Source: Sphingomonas panni
GTDB taxonomy: Bacteria; Pseudomonadota; Alphaproteobacteria; Sphingomonadales; Sphingomonadaceae
DNA length: 64,000 bases
Reading direction: 5' to 3'
NCBI RefSeq assembly: GCF_022664435.1
Contig: NZ_JAKREU010000003.1
Location: 62,001-126,000, forward strand
The position numbers and the translations under genes are program-made. The stretch's first letter is position 1; every line of letters starts with the position of its first letter. The notes beneath the pieces were generated by a model. It saw nothing but the letters and a program-made list of their open reading frames with translations. It was not told the DNA's origin and ran no database searches. Shown here one piece after another: positions 44,531 through 53,661 of this stretch.

Positions 44531-46033
44531 ATGCCACAGGAACCGGTCCGCTCGATCGTCATCGTCGGCGGGGGCACCGCCGGATGGATGGCGGCGACCT
44601 ATCTCGCGCGACGGCTCGTGCATCTCAACCTCTCGATCACCGTCGTCGACAGCGCGGCGATCGGCACGGTCGGCGTGGGCGAGGCGACGGTGCCCGCGAT
44701 CCGCGACTTCCTGTCGGCGATCGAACTGGGTGAGCCGGATGTGCTGCGCGAAACCGGCGGCACGATCAAATACGGCATTCGCTTCGATGGCTGGGGTGGA
44801 GCGGATCACCGATTCTTCCACCCCTTCGGCCTCTACGGCGTCGGCGCGGGCGGGGTCGCGTTCCATCAATATTGGCTGAAACTGAACGCTGCCGGCCGTG
44901 CCGGGCCGATCGGCGATTATTGTCTCGCGACACAGCTGGCGCGCAACGGCCTGTTCCTGCCGCCCGCCGAGCGGCCGGCAAATGACCTGGGCGTGTTCAA
45001 CTTCGCGCTGCATTTCGATGCGGCGAAGTTCGCCGCGCTGCTGCGCCGTCTGGCGCTCGCCAATCGTGTCGCGCATGTCGACGGGCGGATCACCCAAGTC
45101 GCGACCGATCCGGCGCGTGGGCATGTGACGGCGGTGACGCTCGACGACGGGCGTGAGGTCGCTGGCGACCTGTGGATCGACGCCTCCGGTTTCCGCAGCC
45201 TGTTGCTGGGCGAGGCGCTGGGCGTACCCTATGTCGACTGGCGCCACTGGCTGCCGTGCGACCGCGCCGTGGCGATCCCGTGCAAGGCGGCGCCCGGCGA
45301 TCCTGTCCCCTATACCGTCGCCACCGCGCACAAGGCGGGATGGCAATGGCGCATCCCCTTGCGCCACCGGATCGGCAACGGTTCGGTCTATTGCAGCGAT
45401 TTCCAGACGGACGGCGAGGCCGAGGACGCGCTTCTCGCTAGTCTGGAGGGCGAACCGCTCGCCGATCCCAACAGGCTGCGCTTCGTCACCGGCCATCGCG
45501 AACGCTTCTGGTCGGGCAATGTCGTCGGACTGGGCCTTGCCTCCGGGTTCCTCGAACCGCTCGAATCCACCAGCATCTCGCTGATCCAGTCCGGCCTCGA
45601 ACGCTTCGTCGCGCTGTTCCCCGATCGCGACTGCGACCCGCGCCTTGCCGCGACCTATAACCGGCAATCGGTGCTGGAGTTCGAACGGCTGCGCGACTTC
45701 CTGTTCCTCCATTACCTCGCCAATGGCCGGGACGAACCCTTCTGGCAGGCGATCCGCGCGGTCGAACCGCCCGAACCCCTGCAGATCAAGCTGGACGCAT
45801 GGCGTTCGGGAGGAGAATTCGTGCGCAACGAGTGGGATACGTTCCAGGACCCGAGCTGGCTGAGCCTCTATGCCGGGTTCGGCGACCTGCCCGCGCGCCA
45901 TTCGCCGCTGGCCGATGCGATCCCCGACGATACCCTCGCCGACAGCTTTGCACGGATGCGGGACGCGATCGGCAAGACGCTGGCCCATGCCGAACCGCAT
46001 GGCGCCTTTCTGAACCGGGTGACCGGCGCATGA
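44531..46033 (+). CDS. Tryptophan halogenase-family flavoprotein
   Basis: A 500-residue flavin-dependent protein. The N-terminal GGGTAGWMAA dinucleotide fold, the GVGEATVP segment and the WQWRIPL version of the WxWxIP motif identify the family. These proteins sit next to glycan TonB receptors throughout the sphingomonads and caulobacters, so a role in halogenating free tryptophan is doubtful here. The ATG at 44531 follows GGGGGGAACG. Its stop overlaps the MFS start (ATGA at 46030-46033). Confidence 0.88.
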   Translation: MPQEPVRSIVIVGGGTAGWMAATYLARRLVHLNLSITVVDSAAIGTVGVGEATVPAIRDFLSAIELGEPDVLRETGGTIKYGIRFDGWGGADHRFFHPFGLYGVGAGGVAFHQYWLKLNAAGRAGPIGDYCLATQLARNGLFLPPAERPANDLGVFNFALHFDAAKFAALLRRLALANRVAHVDGRITQVATDPARGHVTAVTLDDGREVAGDLWIDASGFRSLLLGEALGVPYVDWRHWLPCDRAVAIPCKAAPGDPVPYTVATAHKAGWQWRIPLRHRIGNGSVYCSDFQTDGEAEDALLASLEGEPLADPNRLRFVTGHRERFWSGNVVGLGLASGFLEPLESTSISLIQSGLERFVALFPDRDCDPRLAATYNRQSVLEFERLRDFLFLHYLANGRDEPFWQAIRAVEPPEPLQIKLDAWRSGGEFVRNEWDTFQDPSWLSLYAGFGDLPARHSPLADAIPDDTLADSFARMRDAIGKTLAHAEPHGAFLNRVTGA

Positions 46034-47331
46034 GCGGCGCGACGCACACCCGCGCCGTCGTCGCGATGAGCCTCGGCGGCCTGTTGTTCGGCTTCGACAC
46101 CGCCGTCATCTCGGGCGTGACCGACGCACTGCGCAGCAATTACGGCCTGTCCGAAGCGGGGCTGGGCCTTGCCGTATCCGCCGCGCTGTGGGGGACGCTG
46201 GTCGGCGCGTTGTTCAGCGGCGCGCCGGGCGACCGCTGGGGCAGCCTTGCCGTGCTACGCGTCATCGGCTTCCTCTATGTCGTCTCGGCGATCGGTTGCG
46301 CGGTCGCCACGACGCTGACCGGCTTCGTCGCGTTCCGCCTGCTGGGCGGCCTCGCCATCGGTGCGTCGTCGGTGCTGGTCCCGGTCTATATCGCCGAGAT
46401 CAGTTCGGCGAAGCGGCGCGGGCTGCTGGTCGGGCTGTTCCAGTTCAACATCGTCGCGGGCATCCTGATCGCCTATCTCAGCAATTATCTGGTCGCGCAG
46501 GCGATCGCCCCCGACATCGCGTGGCGGTGGAAGCTGGGCGTGGCGGCGGTGCCCGCCGCGCTGTTCCTGATCCTGCTGACCGGCCTGCCGCAAAGCCCGC
46601 GCTGGCTCTCCGCACGCGGGCGCAGCAACGAAGCGGACCGCGCCGCCGTGCGCCTCGGCCTCGACGCGATTCCGGCGGGGGAAAGTGGCGGGACCGGCCG
46701 GCTCGACTGGCGGCTGCACGCGACCCCGATCCTGCTTGCCGTCGCCATCGGCCTGTTCAATCAGCTGTCGGGCATCAACGCGATCCTCTATTACCTCAAC
46801 GACATCTTTGCCGCGGCCGGCTTTACCGGCGTGTCGGGCGATGTGCAGGCGATCGCGATCGGCGTCGCGAACCTGATCGCGACCGTCATCGGCATGGGCG
46901 TGATCGACCGGGTGGGGCGCAAGCCGCTGTTGATCGGGGGCGGCATCGTCACCGCGATCGCACTCGCCGGGGTCGCGTTGGTCTATATGGGCGCGGCATC
47001 GCCCGCGCTGCTGCTGCCGCTGCTGATCCTGTTCATCGCCGCCTTCGCCATGTCGCAGGGCGCGGTGATCTGGGTGTACTTGAGCGAAATCTTTCCGACC
47101 GACGTGCGCGCACGCGGACAGGCGATCGGCAGCGCGACGCATTGGGTCGCCAATGCCGTCCTGTCCTTCGCCTTCCCGCTGATCGCGCAGTTCGACCGCG
47201 CGCTGCCCTTCTGGGGCTTTGCCGCCGCAATGCTGCTGCAGGCGCTGCTGGTGTGGCGCTTCTTTCCCGAAACCCGTGGCCGCGATCTCGAAGCGATCAG
47301 CGCCGACCTGACGAAAAGGACGATTGCATGA
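46030..47331 (+). CDS. MFS sugar porter
   Basis: A 433-residue inner-membrane carrier with 12 hydrophobic segments and the sugar-porter signatures GDRWGSLAVLR (between TM2 and TM3), PVYIAEISSAKRRG (after TM4), QLSGINAILYY (TM7), DRVGRKPLL and FPETRGRDLEAI (C-terminus). It should bring the monosaccharide freed by the coupled GH2 enzyme into the cell. Start and stop both overlap neighbouring genes by 4 bp. Confidence 0.93.
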   Translation: MSGATHTRAVVAMSLGGLLFGFDTAVISGVTDALRSNYGLSEAGLGLAVSAALWGTLVGALFSGAPGDRWGSLAVLRVIGFLYVVSAIGCAVATTLTGFVAFRLLGGLAIGASSVLVPVYIAEISSAKRRGLLVGLFQFNIVAGILIAYLSNYLVAQAIAPDIAWRWKLGVAAVPAALFLILLTGLPQSPRWLSARGRSNEADRAAVRLGLDAIPAGESGGTGRLDWRLHATPILLAVAIGLFNQLSGINAILYYLNDIFAAAGFTGVSGDVQAIAIGVANLIATVIGMGVIDRVGRKPLLIGGGIVTAIALAGVALVYMGAASPALLLPLLILFIAAFAMSQGAVIWVYLSEIFPTDVRARGQAIGSATHWVANAVLSFAFPLIAQFDRALPFWGFAAAMLLQALLVWRFFPETRGRDLEAISADLTKRTIA

Positions 47332-50300
47332 AACTGGGCATGATCGCCGCACTGCTGGCCAGCGTCGCGGGGGCAGGCGTCGTCGGCGCACAGGTGCCGG
47401 TGAATGGCGGGCCGTACAATGCCAGCTTCCTGACCGGCGGGATCGGCATCGAACGCCCGGTCGAGGGACCGGTGACGCAGGCCGGTGCGCCGTACAGCGT
47501 TACCCTGTGGGTTAAGGGCGATACGCGACAGGCGGGCATGGTGCCGCTGGTGGCGCTCGGCGATGCACGTGTGCTTGCGCTGAAGGACGGACGCCTGATG
47601 CTGACCGACGGCAGCGCCACGCTGACCGGTCCCGCCATCGCGTCCGGCCGCTGGACGCAGGTCGCCGCCGTTTCGGACGGCACCCGCGCCACGCTCTATG
47701 TCGATGGCCGCCGCGTCGCGACCGGGGCGGCACGCTCTGCCGCGACGACCGGCGTGCTGCACGTCGCGCGCGCGGTGCCGGGCCAGCCCCATTTCGGCGG
47801 TACGCTGGTCGGCGTGACGCTGCACGACCGTGAACTGTCGGCTACTGACATCGCCGCGATGCCGCGCCCCGACTTCGCCAATGTGCAGCTGTGGGAGGTC
47901 GGCGTCGCGTGGCCGTTCCAGAAACAGGCCAATATCGGCCTGACCCAGCAGCAGGACCCATGGACCCTGCCGCAGTCGAAGGGCGACGCGTACACCGCGC
48001 CCGTCGCCAAACCGCTGCCGAGCGCGCCTGCGCTTCAAGCGACCGCGCCAGGCCGGTGGCAGATCAATGGCTGGCAGCTCGCCGCCGCGCCCGATGTGGC
48101 GGGCGACGGCGCCTCGCTGTCGCGGCCGGGCAATCCGAAGGGCGAATGGCGCGTGGCGACAGTGCCGGGCACGGTGTTGCAGACCCTGGTCGATCGCGGC
48201 GTCTATCCCGATCCCTATTACGGCCTCAACAACCTGAAGATCCCGGAAAAGCTGGCGCGGCAGGATTATTGGTACCGCACCCGCTTTACCGTGCCGGCGG
48301 AAGCTGCCGGCAAGAAGCTGACCATCGTGTTCGGGGGCATCAACTATGCCGCCGACATCTGGCTCAACGGCGCGAAGCTGGGAAGCACGCGCGGTGCCTT
48401 CATCCGCGGGCAGTTCGACATCGTGCCGGTCGCCGGTGAAAATGTCATCGCGGTGAAGGTCTCACCCCCGCCCCACCCCGGCATCCCGCACGAACAATCG
48501 GTGGCAGGCGGCGTCGGCGAGAATGGTGGGCAGCTGGCGATCGATGGCCCGACCTTCGTCGCGACCGAGGGGTGGGACTGGATTCCCGGCATCCGCGACC
48601 GCAATACCGGGCTGTGGCGGCCGGTCGAGCTGGTGGCGCATGGGAACGTCCGCATCCTCGACCCGCATGTCGTCACCGACCTGCCGCTGCCGCGCACCGA
48701 CCGCGCCGACGTGCATGTCACCGTGCCGATCGAAAATAGCGGCCCCGCGCGCCAGGTGACGGTGAAGGTCGCGTTCGAGGGCGTGTCGGTCGAAAAGGCC
48801 GTGACCGCGCCGACCGGGCGCAGCGAGGTGCGCTTCACCCCCGCCGACTTCCCCGCGCTGCGTGTCGCCAACCCGAAGCTCTGGTGGCCCAACGGCTATG
48901 GCGAACCGCATCTCTATCACGCGACCTATCAGGTCAGCGACGCGAACGGCGTGTCGGACAGCAAGGCGCAGCGCTTCGGCATTCGCGAAGTCAGCTACGA
49001 CCTGTCGCTGTTCGATGCGAAGGGCGCGCTTCGCCGCGTCAATGTGCAGACCACCGATGGCGGCTTGTCGGGCCAGAAGCTGATCGATGTCCGCCACGGT
49101 GCGATCAAGCAATCGCCGACCGGATGGGCGGAATCGCTGACCGCTGCGGGTGAGGTGTCGAAGGCGGTTACCCCGATTGCGGAAACCCTGCCCGAACCGC
49201 ATCTCACCATCCGCGTGAACGGCGTCCGCATCGCCGCGCGCGGCGGTAACTGGGGCATGGACGATGCGATGAAGCGGGTCAGCTACGACTGGCTCGCCCC
49301 CTTCTTCCGCCTCCAGCGCGAGGCGCACATGAACGTCATCCGCAACTGGATGGGGACCAATACCGAGGAGGAGTTCTACGACCTGGCCGATGAAAACGGC
49401 ATGATGGTCCTGAACGATTTCTGGCAATCGACCCAGAATTTCCAGATCGAGCCGGACGATGCCGCGCTGTTCCTGACCAATGCGCGCGACACCATCGCCC
49501 GCTATCGCAACCACCCGTCGATCATCCTGTGGTTCGGCCGCAACGAAGGCGTGCCCTATCCGACGCTGAACGAAGGGCTGGACGATGCCGTGTTCCAGCT
49601 GGACGGCACCCGCTGGTTCACTGGCAGCTCGAACGTCGTCAATCTGCAGGGGTCGGGTCCATACAATTACCGTGCGCCGGTCGGCTATTTCACCGATCTC
49701 GCCACCGGTTTTTCGGTCGAGACCGGCACGCCGTCCTTCTCGACCGCGGAATCGATCGCTTCCTACGTGCCGCCGGCGGATCGCTGGCCGCTGGGCGATG
49801 TGCTTGCCTATCACGACTGGCATTTCGCCGGGAACGGCGACACGAAGACCTTCATGCAGACGCTGGCCACGATGTTCGGCCCCGGCAAGGACTTTGCCGA
49901 TTTCGAACGCAAGGCGCAGATGATGAACCTCGAAACGCACAAGGCGATGTACGAGGGGTTCCTGGGCCATCTGTGGACCAAGAACAGCGGCCGGTTGCTG
50001 TGGATGACGCATCCGGCATGGCCGTCGAATGCGTGGCAGCTCTATTCGTGGGATTACGACACCCACGCCGCCTATTACGGGGCGAAGAAGGCCGCGGAGC
50101 CGCTCCACGTCCAGCTGAACCTGCCAGGCAACGAACTGGTCGTGCTGAACACGACGCAGTCCGATGCCAAGGGGCTGACCGCGACCGTGCGGGTCGTCGG
50201 GCTGGACAATAGCGAGTTGTTCACCCGCACCGTACCGGTCGACGCGCTCGCCAACCGGGCGACCCCGCTGGCTGCCGTTCCACTCGACCCGCTATATGCC

Positions 50301-50711
50301 GCGCATCCGGTAGTGCTGGTTCGCCTGACCCTCAGCGATGCGGCGGGTCGGCTGGTGTCGGACAATTTCTATTGGCGGGGACGGGATGCCGCATCCTATC
50401 AAGCACTGAATGGCCTCGCCCCGGCGAAGCTAACCACGCGGATGGCCGCGCCCGTGGTGGACGGTGCCGATCGCACCATAACGGTCACCCTCTCCAACGA
50501 CGGACCGGTTCCAGCGCTCAACGCAAAGCTGACGTTGCTCGGCCCCGACGGCAAGCGAATACTCCCCTCCTTCTACAGCGACAACTATATCTCCCTCCTG
50601 CCGGGCGAGAACCGCACCGTCACCATCCGCTATCCCGCATCGCTGGAGAACGTCGCGCCGACCGTAACCTTGCGCGGGTGGAATATTTCGGAAACGGAAG
50701 TTCGCCGATAA
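47328..50711 (+). CDS. Exported LamG-GH2 glycoside hydrolase (beta-mannosidase/exo-glucosaminidase-like)
   Basis: A 1127-residue periplasmic enzyme. A signal peptide (AALLASVAGAGVVGA) is followed by a LamG/concanavalin-like domain (about 25-190), a GH2 sugar-binding domain (YYGLNNLKIPEKLARQDYWY; WIPGIRDRNTGLWRPVEL), an immunoglobulin-like domain, and the TIM barrel with the acid/base Glu740 in ILWFGRNEG. Details (MNVIRNWMGTNTEEEFYDLADENGMMV) point to the mannosidase / exo-beta-D-glucosaminidase side of GH2, not beta-galactosidase. Final enzyme of the receptor-halogenase-porter-hydrolase unit. Confidence 0.88.
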   Translation: MKLGMIAALLASVAGAGVVGAQVPVNGGPYNASFLTGGIGIERPVEGPVTQAGAPYSVTLWVKGDTRQAGMVPLVALGDARVLALKDGRLMLTDGSATLTGPAIASGRWTQVAAVSDGTRATLYVDGRRVATGAARSAATTGVLHVARAVPGQPHFGGTLVGVTLHDRELSATDIAAMPRPDFANVQLWEVGVAWPFQKQANIGLTQQQDPWTLPQSKGDAYTAPVAKPLPSAPALQATAPGRWQINGWQLAAAPDVAGDGASLSRPGNPKGEWRVATVPGTVLQTLVDRGVYPDPYYGLNNLKIPEKLARQDYWYRTRFTVPAEAAGKKLTIVFGGINYAADIWLNGAKLGSTRGAFIRGQFDIVPVAGENVIAVKVSPPPHPGIPHEQSVAGGVGENGGQLAIDGPTFVATEGWDWIPGIRDRNTGLWRPVELVAHGNVRILDPHVVTDLPLPRTDRADVHVTVPIENSGPARQVTVKVAFEGVSVEKAVTAPTGRSEVRFTPADFPALRVANPKLWWPNGYGEPHLYHATYQVSDANGVSDSKAQRFGIREVSYDLSLFDAKGALRRVNVQTTDGGLSGQKLIDVRHGAIKQSPTGWAESLTAAGEVSKAVTPIAETLPEPHLTIRVNGVRIAARGGNWGMDDAMKRVSYDWLAPFFRLQREAHMNVIRNWMGTNTEEEFYDLADENGMMVLNDFWQSTQNFQIEPDDAALFLTNARDTIARYRNHPSIILWFGRNEGVPYPTLNEGLDDAVFQLDGTRWFTGSSNVVNLQGSGPYNYRAPVGYFTDLATGFSVETGTPSFSTAESIASYVPPADRWPLGDVLAYHDWHFAGNGDTKTFMQTLATMFGPGKDFADFERKAQMMNLETHKAMYEGFLGHLWTKNSGRLLWMTHPAWPSNAWQLYSWDYDTHAAYYGAKKAAEPLHVQLNLPGNELVVLNTTQSDAKGLTATVRVVGLDNSELFTRTVPVDALANRATPLAAVPLDPLYAAHPVVLVRLTLSDAAGRLVSDNFYWRGRDAASYQALNGLAPAKLTTRMAAPVVDGADRTITVTLSNDGPVPALNAKLTLLGPDGKRILPSFYSDNYISLLPGENRTVTIRYPASLENVAPTVTLRGWNISETEVRR

Positions 50712-51373
50712 TCCCGATCCTCGACGGAGAGGAAATCTGTTGGGAGAAGCACCCGGTTCCGATCGCTGGCTATAGATCGGAGACCGGGTGCTCGATCCCG
50801 ATATTTGGATGATGTGATCCTTTCGTCGGAATCGAAGGAGGCTGTCTGGGACAGGTTCGGCGCGCACGCGACGGCCGCGCGCATCGTCCCAGCAGCGATA
50901 CGGCTTGTCGAACTTGGCTGGCGAGGCCGAGCCGGGAATTGGGATCAACCCGAAGACGGCACATTCGGTATCGCTATGCTCTCACGGATCGCACGGGCTT
51001 TCCGCCCGGCACGAGCGCATCGGACGGACATGGCCGATTGCGGGATTGCGCCGCGAAGGCCATCCGTACCGCGCGTTCGCGGGCTTTGAACGCAGACATA
51101 TCTCGCATCCTGCGCCTTACCGGCAGTGATTTCGCGAGGGCGGAAGCTTCCGCGGCCCCAGCGTGAATGTCCCATCGGAAAATGCGCAGGCGTAATCGAC
51201 CTGTCGCATCCGAATAACAAAAGGATCACATCGCTCGTCTAGCTGCCGCCCACCGGCGCCGGAGAGGTGTCGTACTACCGATAACAGACCGTTTGACCCT
51301 GGCGCGCCTGCGTCGGGCCAGTCTTCGCGCGTCCCGTGCCGGATGCGATCTTTTGATTTTGTGGGGGCAAGTC
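50712..51373. other. Gene-free gap after the GH2 operon
   Basis: About 660 bp. The only clear structure is the hairpin at 50748-50792. Short frames on both strands (for example from 50805) have no family signs. The right part should hold the promoter of the second receptor. Confidence 0.4.
50748..50792. terminator. Long hairpin 37 bp after the GH2 stop
   Basis: AGCACCCGGTTCCGATC (50748-50764) pairs with GATCGGAGACCGGGTGCT (50775-50792) with one or two interruptions around a ten-base loop. Position and strength suit the end of the receptor/GH2 transcript. No T-run follows. Confidence 0.5.
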
Positions 51374-53638
51374 GTGGGTAATCTGCAGAGTTCGGCTGAA
51401 GAACGGAAGCATGGGCTGGCGTTTCGGAATCTGCTTCTTAGCGCGACAGCAGGAGGGGCGCTGCTGATCGGCGCGTCGGCGTCGGCAAAGGATGCACTGG
51501 ACGAAGTACCGACCGCGACCGACGGACAGGAGATCGTCGTCACGGCGCAACGCCGTACGGAGAAGGCGCAGGACGTGCCTGCCGCGCTGACCGTGCTGAA
51601 CGGGGCCGACCTTGAGAAGCGCAACCTGCAGAACGTCACCGACCTCGAAAACGCGGTCCCGAGCCTGGAGGTCGACAGCCAGCTTGGCGGCGGACAGCCG
51701 CAATTCCGGCTGCGCGGCGTCGGCGGAACCGACTATGCCGCCAACAATACCAACACCGTCGGCGTCTATGTCGACGAGGTCGCCTTTCCCTACGGCGTGA
51801 CCACGCAGAACGCGTTCTTCGACATCGCCCGGATCGAGGTGTTGCGCGGGCCGCAGGGAACCCTTTACGGCCGCAACAGCACGGGCGGCGCGATCAACGT
51901 CATCAGCAACGCCCCGAGCGACCAGCTAGGCGCGGGGATCGATCTGTCCTATGGCAGCTTCGATGCCGTTTCGGCCCAGGGCTATGCAACCGGGCCGATC
52001 ACCGACACGCTGTCGGCGCGCATCGCACTGTCGGCCGATCGGGGCGGGGCGTGGCAACGCAACCGCGACACCGGCGAAGCCCTCGGCGACCGCTACCAGA
52101 CCTCCGGCCGCCTGCGCCTGCGCTGGGCACCGGATGCGGTGACGACCGTCGACCTGATCGGTCATTATACCCGCGACCGGTCGGACGGGCTGGGCCTGCA
52201 GCTGCTGACCGACTTCACCTCCGCACGCGGTGCCACCTACAAGGCCGATACCGACATCCGCACGACCGGATGGGGCGTCAGCCCGACGTTCGCGCGGATC
52301 ATGGGTGTCGGGACCGACGCCAAACCGTTTCGCGACAATATCGGCAAGGGCGGCAGCGTCCATGTCACCAGCGACCTCGGCACGATGCAGCTGATCGGTA
52401 TCTACGCCCATGAGGATTTCACCCGGCGCGAATTCAACGATTGGGATGCGACCGCATCGAACGAAGCGGGCACGTATTTCTTCAACCGCATCAGGACCGA
52501 TTCCGGCGAACTGCGGATCGCCTCCCCCGACCGCGGGGACTTCCGCTGGCTGGGTGGCCTGTACGTCTCGCGTGAACGGGTCACCGGCGGATTCTATTCG
52601 GACTTTTCCGATTTCCGGTCGCTTCGCAATTTCTGGAAGACCAGCTACGATCAGCATGTCGAATCCGTCAGCCTGTTCGGCAACGTCGAACAGTATCTGA
52701 CGCCCCGCCTGCGCCTGTCAGCAGGCGCGCGGTACGAATATGAACGGCGCGAGCTGAGCGACTTCCGCAGTGAGATCATCGCGCCGGCATACACGCTGCG
52801 AGCGACCGCCAATCCGCTGCTGCAGATGCGTGAATGGTCGGGCAAGGCGCTGCTCGACTGGCAATTCGGCGATACGGCGCACGCCTATGCCAGCGTCTCG
52901 CGCGGGGTGAAGTCGGGTGGTTTCACGACCTACAACAGTGGCCTGCCCGCGCAGTTGGACCCCTATGATCCCGAAGTGCTGAAGGCCTACGAGGTGGGCG
53001 TGAAATCCGAACTGTTCGACCGCAAGCTCCGGCTGACTCTGGCGGCCTTCTACTACGACTATCTCAACCAGCAGTTGCAGGGCGTACTCTACACCACGAC
53101 GACCCGCGTCGGCCGCATATTGAACGTGCCGCGGTCGCACCTGTATGGTGCCGAAGCGGAAATCAGCTTCAACCCCGTCCCGATGCTGAGCATCGATCAG
53201 GCGATCGCCTATAAATACGGCCAGTATGACGAATTTGTCAGCCAATCGAACGCAACGCTGAACCCGTCCACCGGCACCTATTCGAACATCCAATATGTGA
53301 ACAATGCCGGCCAGCGCCTGCCCCTGCCCGATCTCGACTATAAGGGACGCGTCGCCCTGCATGTGCCCGCTGGCGGGTGGCAGATCGAACCCGAAGTGAA
53401 CTGGGCCTATCGCGCCGAGCGGTTCAGCGTGTCGGACGCCTCCCGCATTCCCCATTTCTGGCTGGCGAATGCCAATCTCGGCATCTCGCCGCCGGGTACG
53501 CCGCTGACGATCGCGGCCTATGTCTACAATCTGTTCGACGAACGGATCGAGGAGACGCGCAACCGCTTCATTTCCGCGCGGACCGTCGGCATCCATCCGC
53601 CGCGCACCTTCGGCGTGCGCCTGTCGTACCGGTACTGA
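51374..53638 (+). CDS. TonB-dependent receptor next to PhoD
   Basis: A 754-residue receptor of the FyuA/'Fe-siderophore-like' branch: signal peptide (NLLLSATAGGALLIGASASA), TonB box DGQEIVVTAQRRTEKAQDVP, plug (SLEVDSQLGGGQPQFRLRG, IEVLRGPQGTLYGRNSTGGA) and barrel to the C-terminal FGVRLSYRY. The GTG at 51374 is preferred: GGGGG precedes it and a signal follows at once; a TTG at 51293 would add an unlikely 27 residues. With phoD 23 bp behind it, uptake of a phosphorylated compound is likely. Confidence 0.88.
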   Translation: MGNLQSSAEERKHGLAFRNLLLSATAGGALLIGASASAKDALDEVPTATDGQEIVVTAQRRTEKAQDVPAALTVLNGADLEKRNLQNVTDLENAVPSLEVDSQLGGGQPQFRLRGVGGTDYAANNTNTVGVYVDEVAFPYGVTTQNAFFDIARIEVLRGPQGTLYGRNSTGGAINVISNAPSDQLGAGIDLSYGSFDAVSAQGYATGPITDTLSARIALSADRGGAWQRNRDTGEALGDRYQTSGRLRLRWAPDAVTTVDLIGHYTRDRSDGLGLQLLTDFTSARGATYKADTDIRTTGWGVSPTFARIMGVGTDAKPFRDNIGKGGSVHVTSDLGTMQLIGIYAHEDFTRREFNDWDATASNEAGTYFFNRIRTDSGELRIASPDRGDFRWLGGLYVSRERVTGGFYSDFSDFRSLRNFWKTSYDQHVESVSLFGNVEQYLTPRLRLSAGARYEYERRELSDFRSEIIAPAYTLRATANPLLQMREWSGKALLDWQFGDTAHAYASVSRGVKSGGFTTYNSGLPAQLDPYDPEVLKAYEVGVKSELFDRKLRLTLAAFYYDYLNQQLQGVLYTTTTRVGRILNVPRSHLYGAEAEISFNPVPMLSIDQAIAYKYGQYDEFVSQSNATLNPSTGTYSNIQYVNNAGQRLPLPDLDYKGRVALHVPAGGWQIEPEVNWAYRAERFSVSDASRIPHFWLANANLGISPPGTPLTIAAYVYNLFDERIEETRNRFISARTVGIHPPRTFGVRLSYRY

Positions 53639-53661
53639 CCGCCTTCTCGAAGGACATGCCC

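Noticed and set aside
41201..46000. A 1599-codon open frame on the minus strand across the receptor and halogenase genes
   Set aside because: It is the mirror of two clear plus-strand genes; composition is Arg/Val/Asp-rich shadow text with no domain. High GC gives long antisense frames.
50805..51089. 94-codon plus frame in the gap after GH2
   Set aside because: TTG start, no motif, composition like shadow frames and overlapped by other open frames.
51181..51240. Possible Pho box before the PhoD-linked receptor (a CTGTCGCATCCG half-site)
   Set aside because: Only one half-site is near the consensus; spacing and second half are poor.
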